Assembly: GCA_900557165.1 (NCBI GenBank) | Contig: USRS01000100.1 | Location: forward strand, 1 to 7,813 | Source: an uncultured Clostridium sp. | GTDB taxonomy: Bacteria > Bacillota > Clostridia > Peptostreptococcales > Peptostreptococcaceae | Reading direction: 5' to 3' | Length of the DNA: 7,813 nucleotides | In this document: positions 1 to 6,906 of the stretch, piece after piece | How positions within the stretch are numbered: position 1 is the first letter of the stretch | How the letters are laid out: every line of letters begins with the position of its first letter | The notes under the pieces: model-generated | Seen by the model: only the letters and a program-made list of their open reading frames with translations | Database searches by the model: none | What the model was told of the DNA's origin: nothing | Program-made: the position numbers and the translations under genes

Positions 1-636
1 ATGAGTAGTACAAATCAATTATTAAAAGGATTAAGTAAAAATTCAATAATTGACGGAGAAAAATTAAACTATTATGTTGATATATCTCAAAGAAATTGTA
101 AGAGACTGCTAAATCTTATAAACAATATCCTAGATAGTAGTAAATTGCAAAATGATATGTATCAAATAACTTTAAAAGAAACAGATGTAGTTTATTTAGT
201 TGAAGAAACTGCATTAACATTAAAAGATTATATATATTCAAAAGGAATAGATCTTATAATAGACCCTCAAATTGAGGAAAAGATGATTAAGTGTGACCCA
301 TATGAAATTGAAAGATGCATAATAAACTTAGTTGGAAATGCAGTTAAATTTACTCCAGAGGGTGGAAGTATAACAATTGATATTGAAGACCTTGATGACA
401 AGGTTAAGATAAGTGTTACAGATACAGGATGTGGAATTGATGAGAAATTCCATAAAGCAATTTTTGATAGATTTAGTCAAGTTGAAGATAGCGAGCCTGT
501 GAAATCAGGAAGTGGCTTAGGATTAACTATCACAAGTCAAATTATAAAATTACATAAAGGTAAAATTTATGTAGAAAGTGAACTTGGAAAAGGTAGTACA
601 TTTGTAATAATATTACCAGTAAATCCAGAGATTTAG
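1..636 (+). CDS. Sensor histidine kinase, C-terminal part (5' end outside window)
   Basis: This is the C-terminal part of a two-component sensor kinase that autophosphorylates with ATP and passes the phosphate to a response regulator not seen here. Visible residues 1-50 look like the end of a HisKA dimerisation helix (NCKRLLNLINNILD, 32-45). They are followed by a complete HATPase_c domain: N-box around 104-119 with N109 and N113, G1 box DTGCGI at 141-146, F-box FDRFSQ at 155-160, and G2 box with G170, G172 and G174. The phospho-accepting His (H-box) is absent. In this family it lies a few residues before a segment like the visible STNQLL, so the ATG at base 1 is almost certainly an internal methionine and the gene starts upstream of the window. 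No sensor or membrane segment can be seen, so the stimulus is unknown. A strong terminator follows the stop codon by a few bases, so this is the last gene of its transcript. Confidence 0.9.
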   Translation: MSSTNQLLKGLSKNSIIDGEKLNYYVDISQRNCKRLLNLINNILDSSKLQNDMYQITLKETDVVYLVEETALTLKDYIYSKGIDLIIDPQIEEKMIKCDPYEIERCIINLVGNAVKFTPEGGSITIDIEDLDDKVKISVTDTGCGIDEKFHKAIFDRFSQVEDSEPVKSGSGLGLTITSQIIKLHKGKIYVESELGKGSTFVIILPVNPEI

Positions 637-639
637 ATA

Positions 640-687
640 AAACAAAAAGGGAGTTTAAGTAATTTTACTTAAGCTCTCTTTTTGTTT
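640..687. terminator. Bidirectional intrinsic terminator between convergent genes
   Basis: The arms at 640-662 and 665-687 are complementary along 23 positions, with only two G-U wobbles, and the few innermost bases form the loop. The outer stem is A-rich on the left and T-rich on the right (CTCTCTTTTTGTTT), so each strand's transcript ends in a U-rich tract. The hairpin begins 3 bases after the kinase stop codon and ends 11 bases before the 3' end of the opposing DUF378 gene, so it can end both transcripts. Confidence 0.85.
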
Positions 688-698
688 AGATTTTATAT

Positions 699-896
699 TT
701 AGTCGGTGTTTTTATTTGAAAATAATGTTGGAATTAAGAAAATACCAGCTAATCCGACTAATCCAAATATTATTCTGCTGAAAACAGAATAAGTACCTCC
801 AAATATAAAGCCAACTACATCAGTTGCAAAAAGTGCTACACACCCCCAGTTAAGGGCACCAATTATAACTAAAACCAATGCTATTTTGTTCCACAT
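699..896 (-). CDS. DUF378 family small membrane protein
   Basis: A 65-residue protein matching the DUF378 (COG2155) pattern: an N-terminal IGALNWG motif (12-18), a central IFGG (31-34), then SRIIFGLVGLAG (40-51). Two hydrophobic stretches, about residues 5-25 and 41-59, should form a two-helix hairpin in the membrane, with a short polar Lys/Asn/Asp tail. The family has no established biochemical function and is widespread in Firmicutes as a stand-alone gene. The length is normal for the family. The ATG is supported by an AGGAGAG ribosome binding site (906-912, complement) with about 9 bases of spacing. It appears monocistronic: the next gene upstream on this strand is far away, and the bidirectional hairpin at 640-687 lies just past its stop. 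The family call is confident; the function is unknown. Confidence 0.88.
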   Translation of the reverse strand: MWNKIALVLVIIGALNWGCVALFATDVVGFIFGGTYSVFSRIIFGLVGLAGIFLIPTLFSNKNTD

Positions 897-1174
897 ATAA
901 ATTCACTCTCCTAAATGTAAATTATTACATCTTTATTATTTACCATTTTTTAAAAAAATATTTAAAATTAGTATAAATTCTCTAGAAGAGGAAATAAAGA
1001 AATCTTTACTCTAAATAATCCTAAATATGTAGATTTTTTGATAGATGATAATTACGTATTAAACATAGATATTAACTTTTTTATGAATAATTATAATTTA
1101 ATTAAAAAAAAATAAAATATGAATTTATTTGATTAAATTACTGCGTGTTAAACAAAATAAAAATATATATAAAC

Positions 1175-1219
1175 TTTATTTAATAAGGTTGATAACGATG
1201 TACAACTTTATTAAATGAA
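1175..1219. promoter_or_regulatory. Interrupted inverted repeat with cre-like centre upstream of aspD
   Basis: The arms at 1175-1191 and 1203-1219 match as inverted repeats at 15 of 17 positions; the inner 14 (1178-1191 with 1203-1216) match at 13. The centre reads TTGATAACGATGTACAA (1189-1205), which has the TG..AACG.T. layout of a CcpA cre site but misses three conserved positions, chiefly in the right half. It sits just upstream of the candidate -35 hexamer, centred near -62 relative to the inferred transcription start, a typical place for an activator or a modulating site. An operator for a dimeric regulator, possibly CcpA, is inferred. It lies upstream of the inferred transcription start, so an RNA role is unlikely if that start is correct. 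Confidence 0.45.
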
Positions 1220-1223
1220 ATGA

Positions 1224-1252
1224 TTTACTTAAAATACCTTATATGTTATATT
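1224..1252 (+). promoter_or_regulatory. Candidate sigma-A promoter of aspD
   Basis: TTTACT at 1224-1229 (4 of 6 to TTGACA) is followed by a 17-bp spacer and TATATT at 1247-1252 (5 of 6 to TATAAT). A TG at 1244-1245 forms an extended -10. Transcription would start near 1259, giving a leader of about 68 bases that contains the AGGAGG ribosome binding site. In such AT-rich DNA chance matches are common, so this rests on the correct spacing, the extended -10 and the position. Confidence 0.5.
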
Positions 1253-1326
1253 TAAAAAGTGAATGGGGTTAATTTACAGAAGCGTTTTTATAAATATAAG
1301 TTTATAATCATAGGAGGAAATTTGTA

Positions 1327-2952
1327 ATGAAAAATATAAGCAGACTTGAACTAGAAAATATATACGGAAAAATAAGTCCATTTGAGTTTAAAAATAAATT
1401 AATAGAATTGGCAACTTTATCAAATAGAAAGAGTACACGTACTTTACTTGATGCAGGTCGTGGGAATCCAAACTGGATAGCATCAACTCCAAGGGAAGCG
1501 TTTTTTACTTTTGGGCAATTTGCAATAACAGAAAGTAGGTATACTTGGGATGATGGTGATTTGACTGGTATGCCTAAAAAAACAGGGATATACAAAAGGT
1601 TCTGCACCTATGTTGAGAATAATAAATTTATGCCAGGAATAGATACATTAAAAGCAATAATAGATTATGGTATAGAAGAATTGAATTTTGATAAAGATGA
1701 ATTTCTGCATGAATTGACAGATGCAATTATAGGGGATAATTATCCATTTCCAGATAGAATGTTAATTCACATAGAAAAAATAGTAAAAGAATATTTAAAA
1801 AGAGAAATGAAATATGATGTGGAAAAAGGAGGAGAATTTAATGTGTTTGCAGTTGAAGGTGCAACTGCTGCAATGTGTTATATATTTGATTCATTAATAG
1901 CAAATAACCTTCTTTTAAAAGGAGATAAAATAGCTATTATGACACCAGTATTCACTCCATATTTAGAAATACCACATCTTCCAAGATATGAATTTGAAGT
2001 GGTTTATATAAATGCAGATGAAATCGATGAAAATGATGAACATACTTGGCAATGTAGCAATAAAGAATTAGAAAAGCTAAGTAACCCAGATATAAAAGCA
2101 TTATTTGTTGTAAATCCTAGCAACCCACCATCTGTAGCTATATCACAAAAATCTATTTCAAAAATTGTAGATATAGTAAAAACTAAAAATAAAGATTTAA
2201 TGATAATTTCTGATGATGTTTATGGAACTTTTATACATGGATTTAGATCTTTGATGGCTGATTTACCATACAATACGATAGGAGTATATTCTTATTCTAA
2301 ATATTTTGGGGTTACAGGATGGAGATTAGGAACTATAGCCCTTCATGAAAATAATGTTTTTGATAAATTAATAAAAGAGTTACCATATTCTATAAGAAAA
2401 AGAACTATGAGAAGATATGCAGATCTTAATCCAGTTCCGGAAAATGTTCCTTTTATAGATAGAATAGTTGCTGATAGTAGACAAGTTTCATTAAATCATA
2501 CTGCAGGACTTTCTACACCACAACAGGTACAAATGGCATTTTTCTCTGCATTTACTCTTATAGATAAAGAAAATAATTATAAAGATAAAACTATAAATAT
2601 TTGTAAGACTCGTAAGAAATTATTATTTGATTCACTTGATATAGGAATAAATAAAAATGAAAATGATGCATCTTACTATACACAAATAGATTTACTGAGA
2701 TTATGTAAGAAACGTTATGGAGAAGAGTTTGTAGAATACTTAAAAGCAAATTATAAACCAGTTGATATTTTATTTGATTTAGCTCAAAAATCATCCATAG
2801 TTCTACTTGGGGGAGGTGGATTTGCAGGTCCTGAATGGTCTATTAGAATATCACTTGCAAATCTATATGATGAAGCTTATTCGGAAATAGGAGTTGTTTT
2901 AAAAAGAATTTTAGACTCTTATGCTGATGATTGGAAAAAGCTTCAGGGGTAA
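1327..2952 (+). CDS. aspD: Aspartate 4-decarboxylase (aspartate aminotransferase fold, PLP)
   Basis: A PLP enzyme of fold type I that removes the beta-carboxyl of L-aspartate to give L-alanine and CO2 (EC 4.1.1.12); members usually also have aspartate aminotransferase activity. The 541 residues fit the family, which is longer than ordinary class I aminotransferases (about 400), with an extra N-terminal helical region and an insertion. Visible marks: GRGNPNW (44-50) near the substrate site, EGATAAM (177-183) in the cofactor phosphate region, NPSNPP (263-268), ISDDVYG (294-300) contacting the PLP ring, the Schiff-base lysine K325 in SYSKYFG, GWRLG (331-335), and the carboxylate-binding R507 in WSIRISLANL. 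The start is fixed by AGGAGG (1312-1317) with 9 bases of spacing. The reaction consumes a proton and may aid acid tolerance or alanine supply. The aspartate:alanine antiporter gene (aspT), which accompanies aspD in some lactic acid bacteria, is not next to it here. It is monocistronic, ended by the hairpin at 3016-3090. Confidence 0.93.
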   Translation: MKNISRLELENIYGKISPFEFKNKLIELATLSNRKSTRTLLDAGRGNPNWIASTPREAFFTFGQFAITESRYTWDDGDLTGMPKKTGIYKRFCTYVENNKFMPGIDTLKAIIDYGIEELNFDKDEFLHELTDAIIGDNYPFPDRMLIHIEKIVKEYLKREMKYDVEKGGEFNVFAVEGATAAMCYIFDSLIANNLLLKGDKIAIMTPVFTPYLEIPHLPRYEFEVVYINADEIDENDEHTWQCSNKELEKLSNPDIKALFVVNPSNPPSVAISQKSISKIVDIVKTKNKDLMIISDDVYGTFIHGFRSLMADLPYNTIGVYSYSKYFGVTGWRLGTIALHENNVFDKLIKELPYSIRKRTMRRYADLNPVPENVPFIDRIVADSRQVSLNHTAGLSTPQQVQMAFFSAFTLIDKENNYKDKTINICKTRKKLLFDSLDIGINKNENDASYYTQIDLLRLCKKRYGEEFVEYLKANYKPVDILFDLAQKSSIVLLGGGGFAGPEWSIRISLANLYDEAYSEIGVVLKRILDSYADDWKKLQG

Positions 2953-3015
2953 GCTTATACTAACTCTAGTAAAAGTTGATAACAGGTAAGAAGTAAATAA
3001 TATATTTAAAATAGA

Positions 3016-3090
3016 AAAATAATATTAATAAAAGGAGTATTTAAAATAGATTTTATCTAAATTAAATACTCCTTTTATTAATATTATTTT
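3016..3090. terminator. Long bidirectional terminator between aspD and the pepD-OPT-pqqD-like operon
   Basis: The arms 3016-3044 and 3062-3090 are perfectly complementary over 29 bp. After a small AA/AA interior mismatch, a further 5-bp stem (3047-3051 with 3055-3059) closes on a 3-base loop. AAAAGGAGTATTTAA forms the stronger part of the left arm. Both outer flanks are T-rich on the respective transcribed strand, as expected of an intrinsic terminator working both ways. It lies about 63 bases after the aspD stop codon and only 2 bases beyond the 3' end of the opposing PqqD-like gene. The stem is longer than typical intrinsic terminators. Confidence 0.85.
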
Positions 3091-3092
3091 AT

Positions 3093-3431
3093 TTAATTAA
3101 TTCTCTCGATATAATTACAATTAACATGTATATGGTTTAAATACATTGTAAGTCTTTCATAAAGAGGATGAGTAGCATCTCCATACTCTGACTCCAAGTT
3201 TTCGCCTATTTCTTCAACTGTTTTTTTCCCATCTATTTGTAAAAAAATGAAGCTGCCATATTCATCAAGTTTAATTTTTTTATAAAGAGGAATTCTAAAT
3301 TTTAATTTTCTAAAAAAATTTTGTATAGGATGATTTTGTTTTTCTAATATTGTTACAATCTTATCCTTAACCTCATAGTCTATACTATTTGAAATTTTAA
3401 ATACTACATTTAACGAATCTTCATTATTCAT
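3093..3431 (-). CDS. PqqD-like small protein coupled to the OPT transporter
   Basis: A 112-residue soluble protein. The C-terminal two thirds (about 48-112) fit the PqqD family (PF05402): a beta-rich IPLYKKIKLDEYGSFIFLQI segment, the family signature IDGKKTVEEIGENL (66-79), then EYG (82-84) and a helix containing YERLTMYLNHIH ending in YIERI. PqqD-fold domains are peptide-binding modules (RiPP recognition elements) that usually present a precursor leader to a modifying enzyme. Residues 1-45 are an extension of unknown role, rich in charged residues with a basic patch near 41-46. The ATG at 3431 is supported by AAGGA (3440-3444, complement) with 8 bases of spacing. It overlaps the end of the OPT gene by 8 bp, so translation is probably coupled. 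No radical SAM enzyme, precursor peptide or pqq gene is in view, so a classical RiPP role is not supported. A peptide-binding accessory protein for the transporter is inference. Confidence 0.8.
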   Translation of the reverse strand: MNNEDSLNVVFKISNSIDYEVKDKIVTILEKQNHPIQNFFRKLKFRIPLYKKIKLDEYGSFIFLQIDGKKTVEEIGENLESEYGDATHPLYERLTMYLNHIHVNCNYIERIN

Positions 3432-5352
3432 TTTTATGATCCTTAACTTTTGAATTTATTATAGGAAGAGCAGTTAATACTACTAGTATAACTAATAATA
3501 CAACAGCCATACCATTTCCTGCAGCAAATCCACTAGGACCATTTCCTCCAACTAAACCAGTTACTTGACAGATTACACCGATAAGCCCAAGTATAGAACC
3601 ACCAGCAACAAGTCCTGAAGATAAACTTATACCATTACTAACTTTTACTTCTTTTTCTACTTCATTTTTAGTACTTCTTTCGATAAATTCACGAACTAAA
3701 GCACCTACTAATATTATAGAAGTAGTTGAAATTGGTAAGTAGAATCCGATAGCAACTGTCATTATAGATAGATTTAAGAAGTGTAGTACTATTGCCATAA
3801 ATACACCAACTATTATCATAACCCATGGAAGATTTCCTGACATTATACCAGATGTAAGTGTAGACATTAAGTTAGCTTGTGGTAAAGCAAATGGAGGATT
3901 ATCTCCAGTTATTTGTAATTGTTCAGTTAATAAAACCATAACAGCAACAACAACTATAACACCAACTATAGCAGATATTGTAAAGTAACGTTGCATTTCA
4001 TTTTTATTACCACCAACAACAAATGTTACCTTTTGTGATTGACAGTATCCTCCAGCTATTGCTATAGCAACAACTATGAATGAACCGAATAAAAGTAGAG
4101 ATTTGTTGTCTGCTTGAGAAGTCCATCCCATAGAAACAAATACTACAGTAGTTATAACTAATGAAGCTATTGTCATACCTGATACAGGTAGGTTAGAAGT
4201 ACCAATAGTTCCTGTTAATCTACCAGCAACTATAACAAATAATAAAGATAGTATAAATGATAAAATAGCTCCAACTATAGTCATTACTATGCTTTCAGAT
4301 ATTATAAATGAAGCAATAAGTCCTATAACAGTACCAGCTAATAATATTACTAAGTAAGATGAAGAACCTTCACCATCTTCTGAAGATGATTTTGCATTCA
4401 TAGTTTCTTTTACTGAAGCTATTATAGTAGGTATAAGTTTTACTGCACCTATTATACCACCACATAACATCATACCAGCACCTATATATTTAACATAAGA
4501 ACCAGAAATATCACTAACAGCCATTTGATTTATTGCAAGTGAAGGATTATTCCATACCATAGCTCCATCATGTGCCATTTCAGCAAAATAAGCAAGTAAA
4601 GGAGTTATACCAAATGCTGATAATATTGAACCAGCAAACATAGTTAAAGAAACATCCATACCTACTATAAATCCAATTCCTAGTAAAAGTGGATTAACTT
4701 CTAAGTCGAATTTCCATTTGTAGAATGATTTTCCTGCAAAAGACATAACATTGTTTGTTAAGTTTAAGAATGAACTTGAAAGTGTGTTTAATACACCACC
4801 TATACCAAATCCTATTCCCATGAATTTCATTGAATCTCCGCCAGCATTTTCTGATGCTACAAGAGTTTCAGATATAGCCATAGCTTCAGGATACATAAGA
4901 TGACCATGTTGATCAATTATTAAATAGTTATAAACAAGTGAAGCTGCACCTATACCGAATAGAACTCCACCTATACCAACTGCTACACCTTCTAAGAAAG
5001 TAAATTCACTACCGATTAGTATAACAGAAGGTAGTACAAATATAAGACCACTAGCGACAGATTCACCACCACTAGCCATACCTTGAACTAAGTTTCTACC
5101 AAGGATTCCTTTGTGTTTTGCAAACATTGCAACAAATGCTGAACCTAAAATTGCACCTGGAATACCAGCGGCAACAGTAAGTCCTGCTTTCATTCCTGAA
5201 TAAGCTGTAGAAGCTGCGAATACAGCAGCAAATATAATCCCTATAATTAATACAGCAATATTTCCTCCAAGTTTCGATTTATCTGTGATATATGGCACGT
5301 AGTCTTTTCCAGCAACTCCACCATATGCCTCTTTAGATAGTTTTTTATTCAA
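3424..5352 (-). CDS. OPT family oligopeptide transporter
   Basis: A polytopic inner-membrane transporter of the OPT family (TC 2.A.67, PF03169), which typically imports oligopeptides or metal chelates with protons. From the TTG start it has 642 residues, normal for bacterial members, and about 15-17 hydrophobic segments. Recognisable family blocks (TTG numbering): TAYSGMKAGLTV (49-60), RNLVQGMASGGESVASG (86-102), LMYPEAMAISETLVA (152-166), a polar loop near 316-331 (EDGEGSSS), and LPISTTSIILVGALVREFIE (539-558). An in-frame ATG lies 18 bases upstream (5370), giving 648 residues, but it has no ribosome binding site. AAGGGGG (5361-5367, complement) lies 8 bases before the TTG, so the TTG at 5350-5352 is preferred. 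It is the middle gene of an operon, 41 bases after pepD and overlapping the PqqD-like gene by 8 bp. The neighbouring dipeptidase supports a peptide substrate, but the exact substrate cannot be read from sequence. Confidence 0.92.
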   Translation of the reverse strand: MNKKLSKEAYGGVAGKDYVPYITDKSKLGGNIAVLIIGIIFAAVFAASTAYSGMKAGLTVAAGIPGAILGSAFVAMFAKHKGILGRNLVQGMASGGESVASGLIFVLPSVILIGSEFTFLEGVAVGIGGVLFGIGAASLVYNYLIIDQHGHLMYPEAMAISETLVASENAGGDSMKFMGIGFGIGGVLNTLSSSFLNLTNNVMSFAGKSFYKWKFDLEVNPLLLGIGFIVGMDVSLTMFAGSILSAFGITPLLAYFAEMAHDGAMVWNNPSLAINQMAVSDISGSYVKYIGAGMMLCGGIIGAVKLIPTIIASVKETMNAKSSSEDGEGSSSYLVILLAGTVIGLIASFIISESIVMTIVGAILSFILSLLFVIVAGRLTGTIGTSNLPVSGMTIASLVITTVVFVSMGWTSQADNKSLLLFGSFIVVAIAIAGGYCQSQKVTFVVGGNKNEMQRYFTISAIVGVIVVVAVMVLLTEQLQITGDNPPFALPQANLMSTLTSGIMSGNLPWVMIIVGVFMAIVLHFLNLSIMTVAIGFYLPISTTSIILVGALVREFIERSTKNEVEKEVKVSNGISLSSGLVAGGSILGLIGVICQVTGLVGGNGPSGFAAGNGMAVVLLVILVVLTALPIINSKVKDHKNE

Positions 5353-5360
5353 ATGACATA

Positions 5361-5367
5361 CCCCCTT
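5361..5367 (-). promoter_or_regulatory. Ribosome binding site that selects a TTG start for the OPT gene
   Basis: On the - strand this reads AAGGGGG, with 8 bases before the TTG at 5350-5352. The competing in-frame ATG (5368-5370) directly precedes this element, and the bases before it (TTTAAACGACA) contain no Shine-Dalgarno match. This spacing is the reason for the shorter gene model. Confidence 0.75.
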
Positions 5368-5393
5368 CATTGTCGTTTAAATTAAATTTTATA

Positions 5394-6839
5394 TTAATGT
5401 TGGTTCATGCTTTCTAAACAAGCAACTAAATAATCCCAAACATTTTTTATTGAAGAAATACTTACATGTTCGTTTGGAGTATGAACATCATAAGCATTAG
5501 GACCTATTGATATAGCTTCACAGCCATCCATTTTCTTAAGGAATAACCCACATTCAAGACCTGCATGTATAGTTAATATTTTAGGGTCATTACCTGTTAA
5601 TTTTTTGTAAGTTTCTATACTTATTTCTTCTAGTTTAGAGTCAATAGCTCTTTCCCAAGAAGGATAATGGTCAGTTTCTTCATAATCAGCACCTAAAGAC
5701 TCGGCAACTAATTTTACAGTGTTATTTATATAGTCTTTTCTAGTTTCTACAGAACTTCTTGTAGTTGCTTCAAATGTCATAACATCTTCTTTAGTTGTTA
5801 CAACACCTAAATTTATAGAACTTTCCACTAAACCTGGCATATCTGCTGCCATAGTTTGGATTCCAGATGGTATTAAGTTTAAAAGTTGAATTACTTTATT
5901 TTTACATTCATCAGTTAGAACTTTTTCAAAAGAAGTTTCACTTAATTCAATTTTTACGTCTGGATCTGGAATTCTGTATTCATGTTTGAATATAGATTCT
6001 ATTTTAGCCAATTCAGCTTTTAATTGATCTATATCTTTAGTATCAATAGCTATAACAGCATCGCATTCACGAGGGATAGCATTTGTTTTAAGACCACCAT
6101 TTACATTTACTAAATCATAATCAATAGTTAATAAGTCTAATATTCTACCCATTAATTTATTAGAATTAGCATGGTTTTTATCTATTTCCATTCCAGAGTG
6201 TCCACCTAAAAGACCTTTTAATTCTATTAAGAATCCTTGTTTTTCAGAAGATTTGAATTCAAGTGGTAAAGTTGTACAGTTTCTGTTACCACCAGCACAA
6301 CCAACTAATATACATCCTTCTTCTTCAGAATCTAGATTTAACATATATTTTCCTGTTAAAACGCTAGTATCTAAATTCTTAGCGCCAGTCATACCAACTT
6401 CTTCATCAGTAGTTATAAGTATTTCTAATTCAGGATGTTTAATAGTATTTGATGCAAGAAGTGCCATACCATAAGCAACCGCTATCCCATTGTCAGCTCC
6501 TAAAGTAGTTCCAGTTGCATATATCATGTCATCTACAACTCTTAATTGGATAGGATCTTTTAAGAAATCATGGTTTGAATCTTTATTTTTTTCACAAACC
6601 ATATCCATATGTCCTTGTATTATTACTCCTGGACAATTTTCATAACCTTCAGTAGCTGGTTTTTTGATTATTACATTTAAGTGTTCATCTTGTATGTATT
6701 CTAGATTTAATTCTTTTGCAAAATTACATAAATAATCACTTATTGCTTTTTCATTACCAGAACCTCTAGGTATTTGAGAGATTTTTTCAAAATAATTTAA
6801 AACTGATTGTGGTTCTAAACCTTTTAGTATGTTTTCCAT
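5394..6839 (-). CDS. pepD: Aminoacyl-histidine dipeptidase (M20 family, PepD / carnosinase-like)
   Basis: A cytoplasmic di-zinc dipeptidase of the M20 family that cleaves Xaa-His dipeptides such as carnosine and other dipeptides. At 481 residues it is close to E. coli PepD (485). All expected active-site residues are present: metal ligand H77 and D79 in GHMDM, bridging D116 in GADNG, catalytic E146 and metal ligand E147 in TTDEEVG, metal ligand D170 in LNLDSEE, and the last metal ligand H453 in YDVHTPNEH. LLGGHSGMEI (210-219) marks the lid/dimerisation domain inserted in the catalytic domain. The ATG has a GGGG-containing ribosome binding site (6850-6853, complement, within AAAGGGGTT) with 10 bases of spacing. 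It is the first gene of the operon, 41 bases ahead of the OPT transporter, so the transporter's peptides are plausible substrates after trimming by other peptidases. No signal peptide is seen. Confidence 0.93.
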   Translation of the reverse strand: MENILKGLEPQSVLNYFEKISQIPRGSGNEKAISDYLCNFAKELNLEYIQDEHLNVIIKKPATEGYENCPGVIIQGHMDMVCEKNKDSNHDFLKDPIQLRVVDDMIYATGTTLGADNGIAVAYGMALLASNTIKHPELEILITTDEEVGMTGAKNLDTSVLTGKYMLNLDSEEEGCILVGCAGGNRNCTTLPLEFKSSEKQGFLIELKGLLGGHSGMEIDKNHANSNKLMGRILDLLTIDYDLVNVNGGLKTNAIPRECDAVIAIDTKDIDQLKAELAKIESIFKHEYRIPDPDVKIELSETSFEKVLTDECKNKVIQLLNLIPSGIQTMAADMPGLVESSINLGVVTTKEDVMTFEATTRSSVETRKDYINNTVKLVAESLGADYEETDHYPSWERAIDSKLEEISIETYKKLTGNDPKILTIHAGLECGLFLKKMDGCEAISIGPNAYDVHTPNEHVSISSIKNVWDYLVACLESMNQH

Positions 6840-6906
6840 TTAAAATCAACCCCTTTTTTTAAAATTATTTTTTATTAAGTATTAAATTATCTTTTAGATA
6901 AGTATA

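Larger units (their letters stand above)
897..1326. other. Intergenic region, 430 bp, between DUF378 gene and aspD
   Basis: Very AT-rich spacer between divergent genes. From left to right it contains the DUF378 ribosome binding site (906-912), a stretch at about 972-1115 that is open for 47 codons on the + strand but has no start codon, an interrupted inverted repeat (1175-1219), a candidate promoter (1224-1252), a weak A/T-only hairpin (1289-1294 with 1301-1306), and the aspD ribosome binding site (1312-1317). No tRNA, T-box, recognised riboswitch or intact gene could be seen. The promoter of the DUF378 gene must lie near its left end, but no convincing -35/-10 pair was found. Confidence 0.6.

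Noticed and set aside
1..636. A complete short histidine kinase starting at base 1
   Set aside because: The HisKA H-box is missing and the first residues align with the middle of the HisKA helix, so the ATG is an internal Met at the window edge and not a true start or a natural truncation.
1289..1306. TATAAA / TTTATA hairpin in the aspD leader
   Set aside because: Six A/T-only pairs would be too weak to matter, and such repeats are common in this composition.
1308..1607. 99-codon open frame on the - strand
   Set aside because: It lies almost wholly inside aspD on the opposite strand, has no family features, and aspD is clearly the real gene.
2591..2794. 67-codon open frame on the - strand
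   Set aside because: It is antisense within aspD, with low-complexity hydrophobic and Ile/Tyr-rich content and no ribosome binding site evident.
1188..2983. GTTGATAAC repeated at 1188-1196 and 2975-2983, flanking aspD
   Set aside because: A 9-base match with no extension on either side is compatible with chance and shows no target-site or attachment-site features.
6253..6474. 73-codon open frame on the + strand
   Set aside because: It is antisense within pepD, across the conserved metal-site region; it is open only because of codon use on the other strand.
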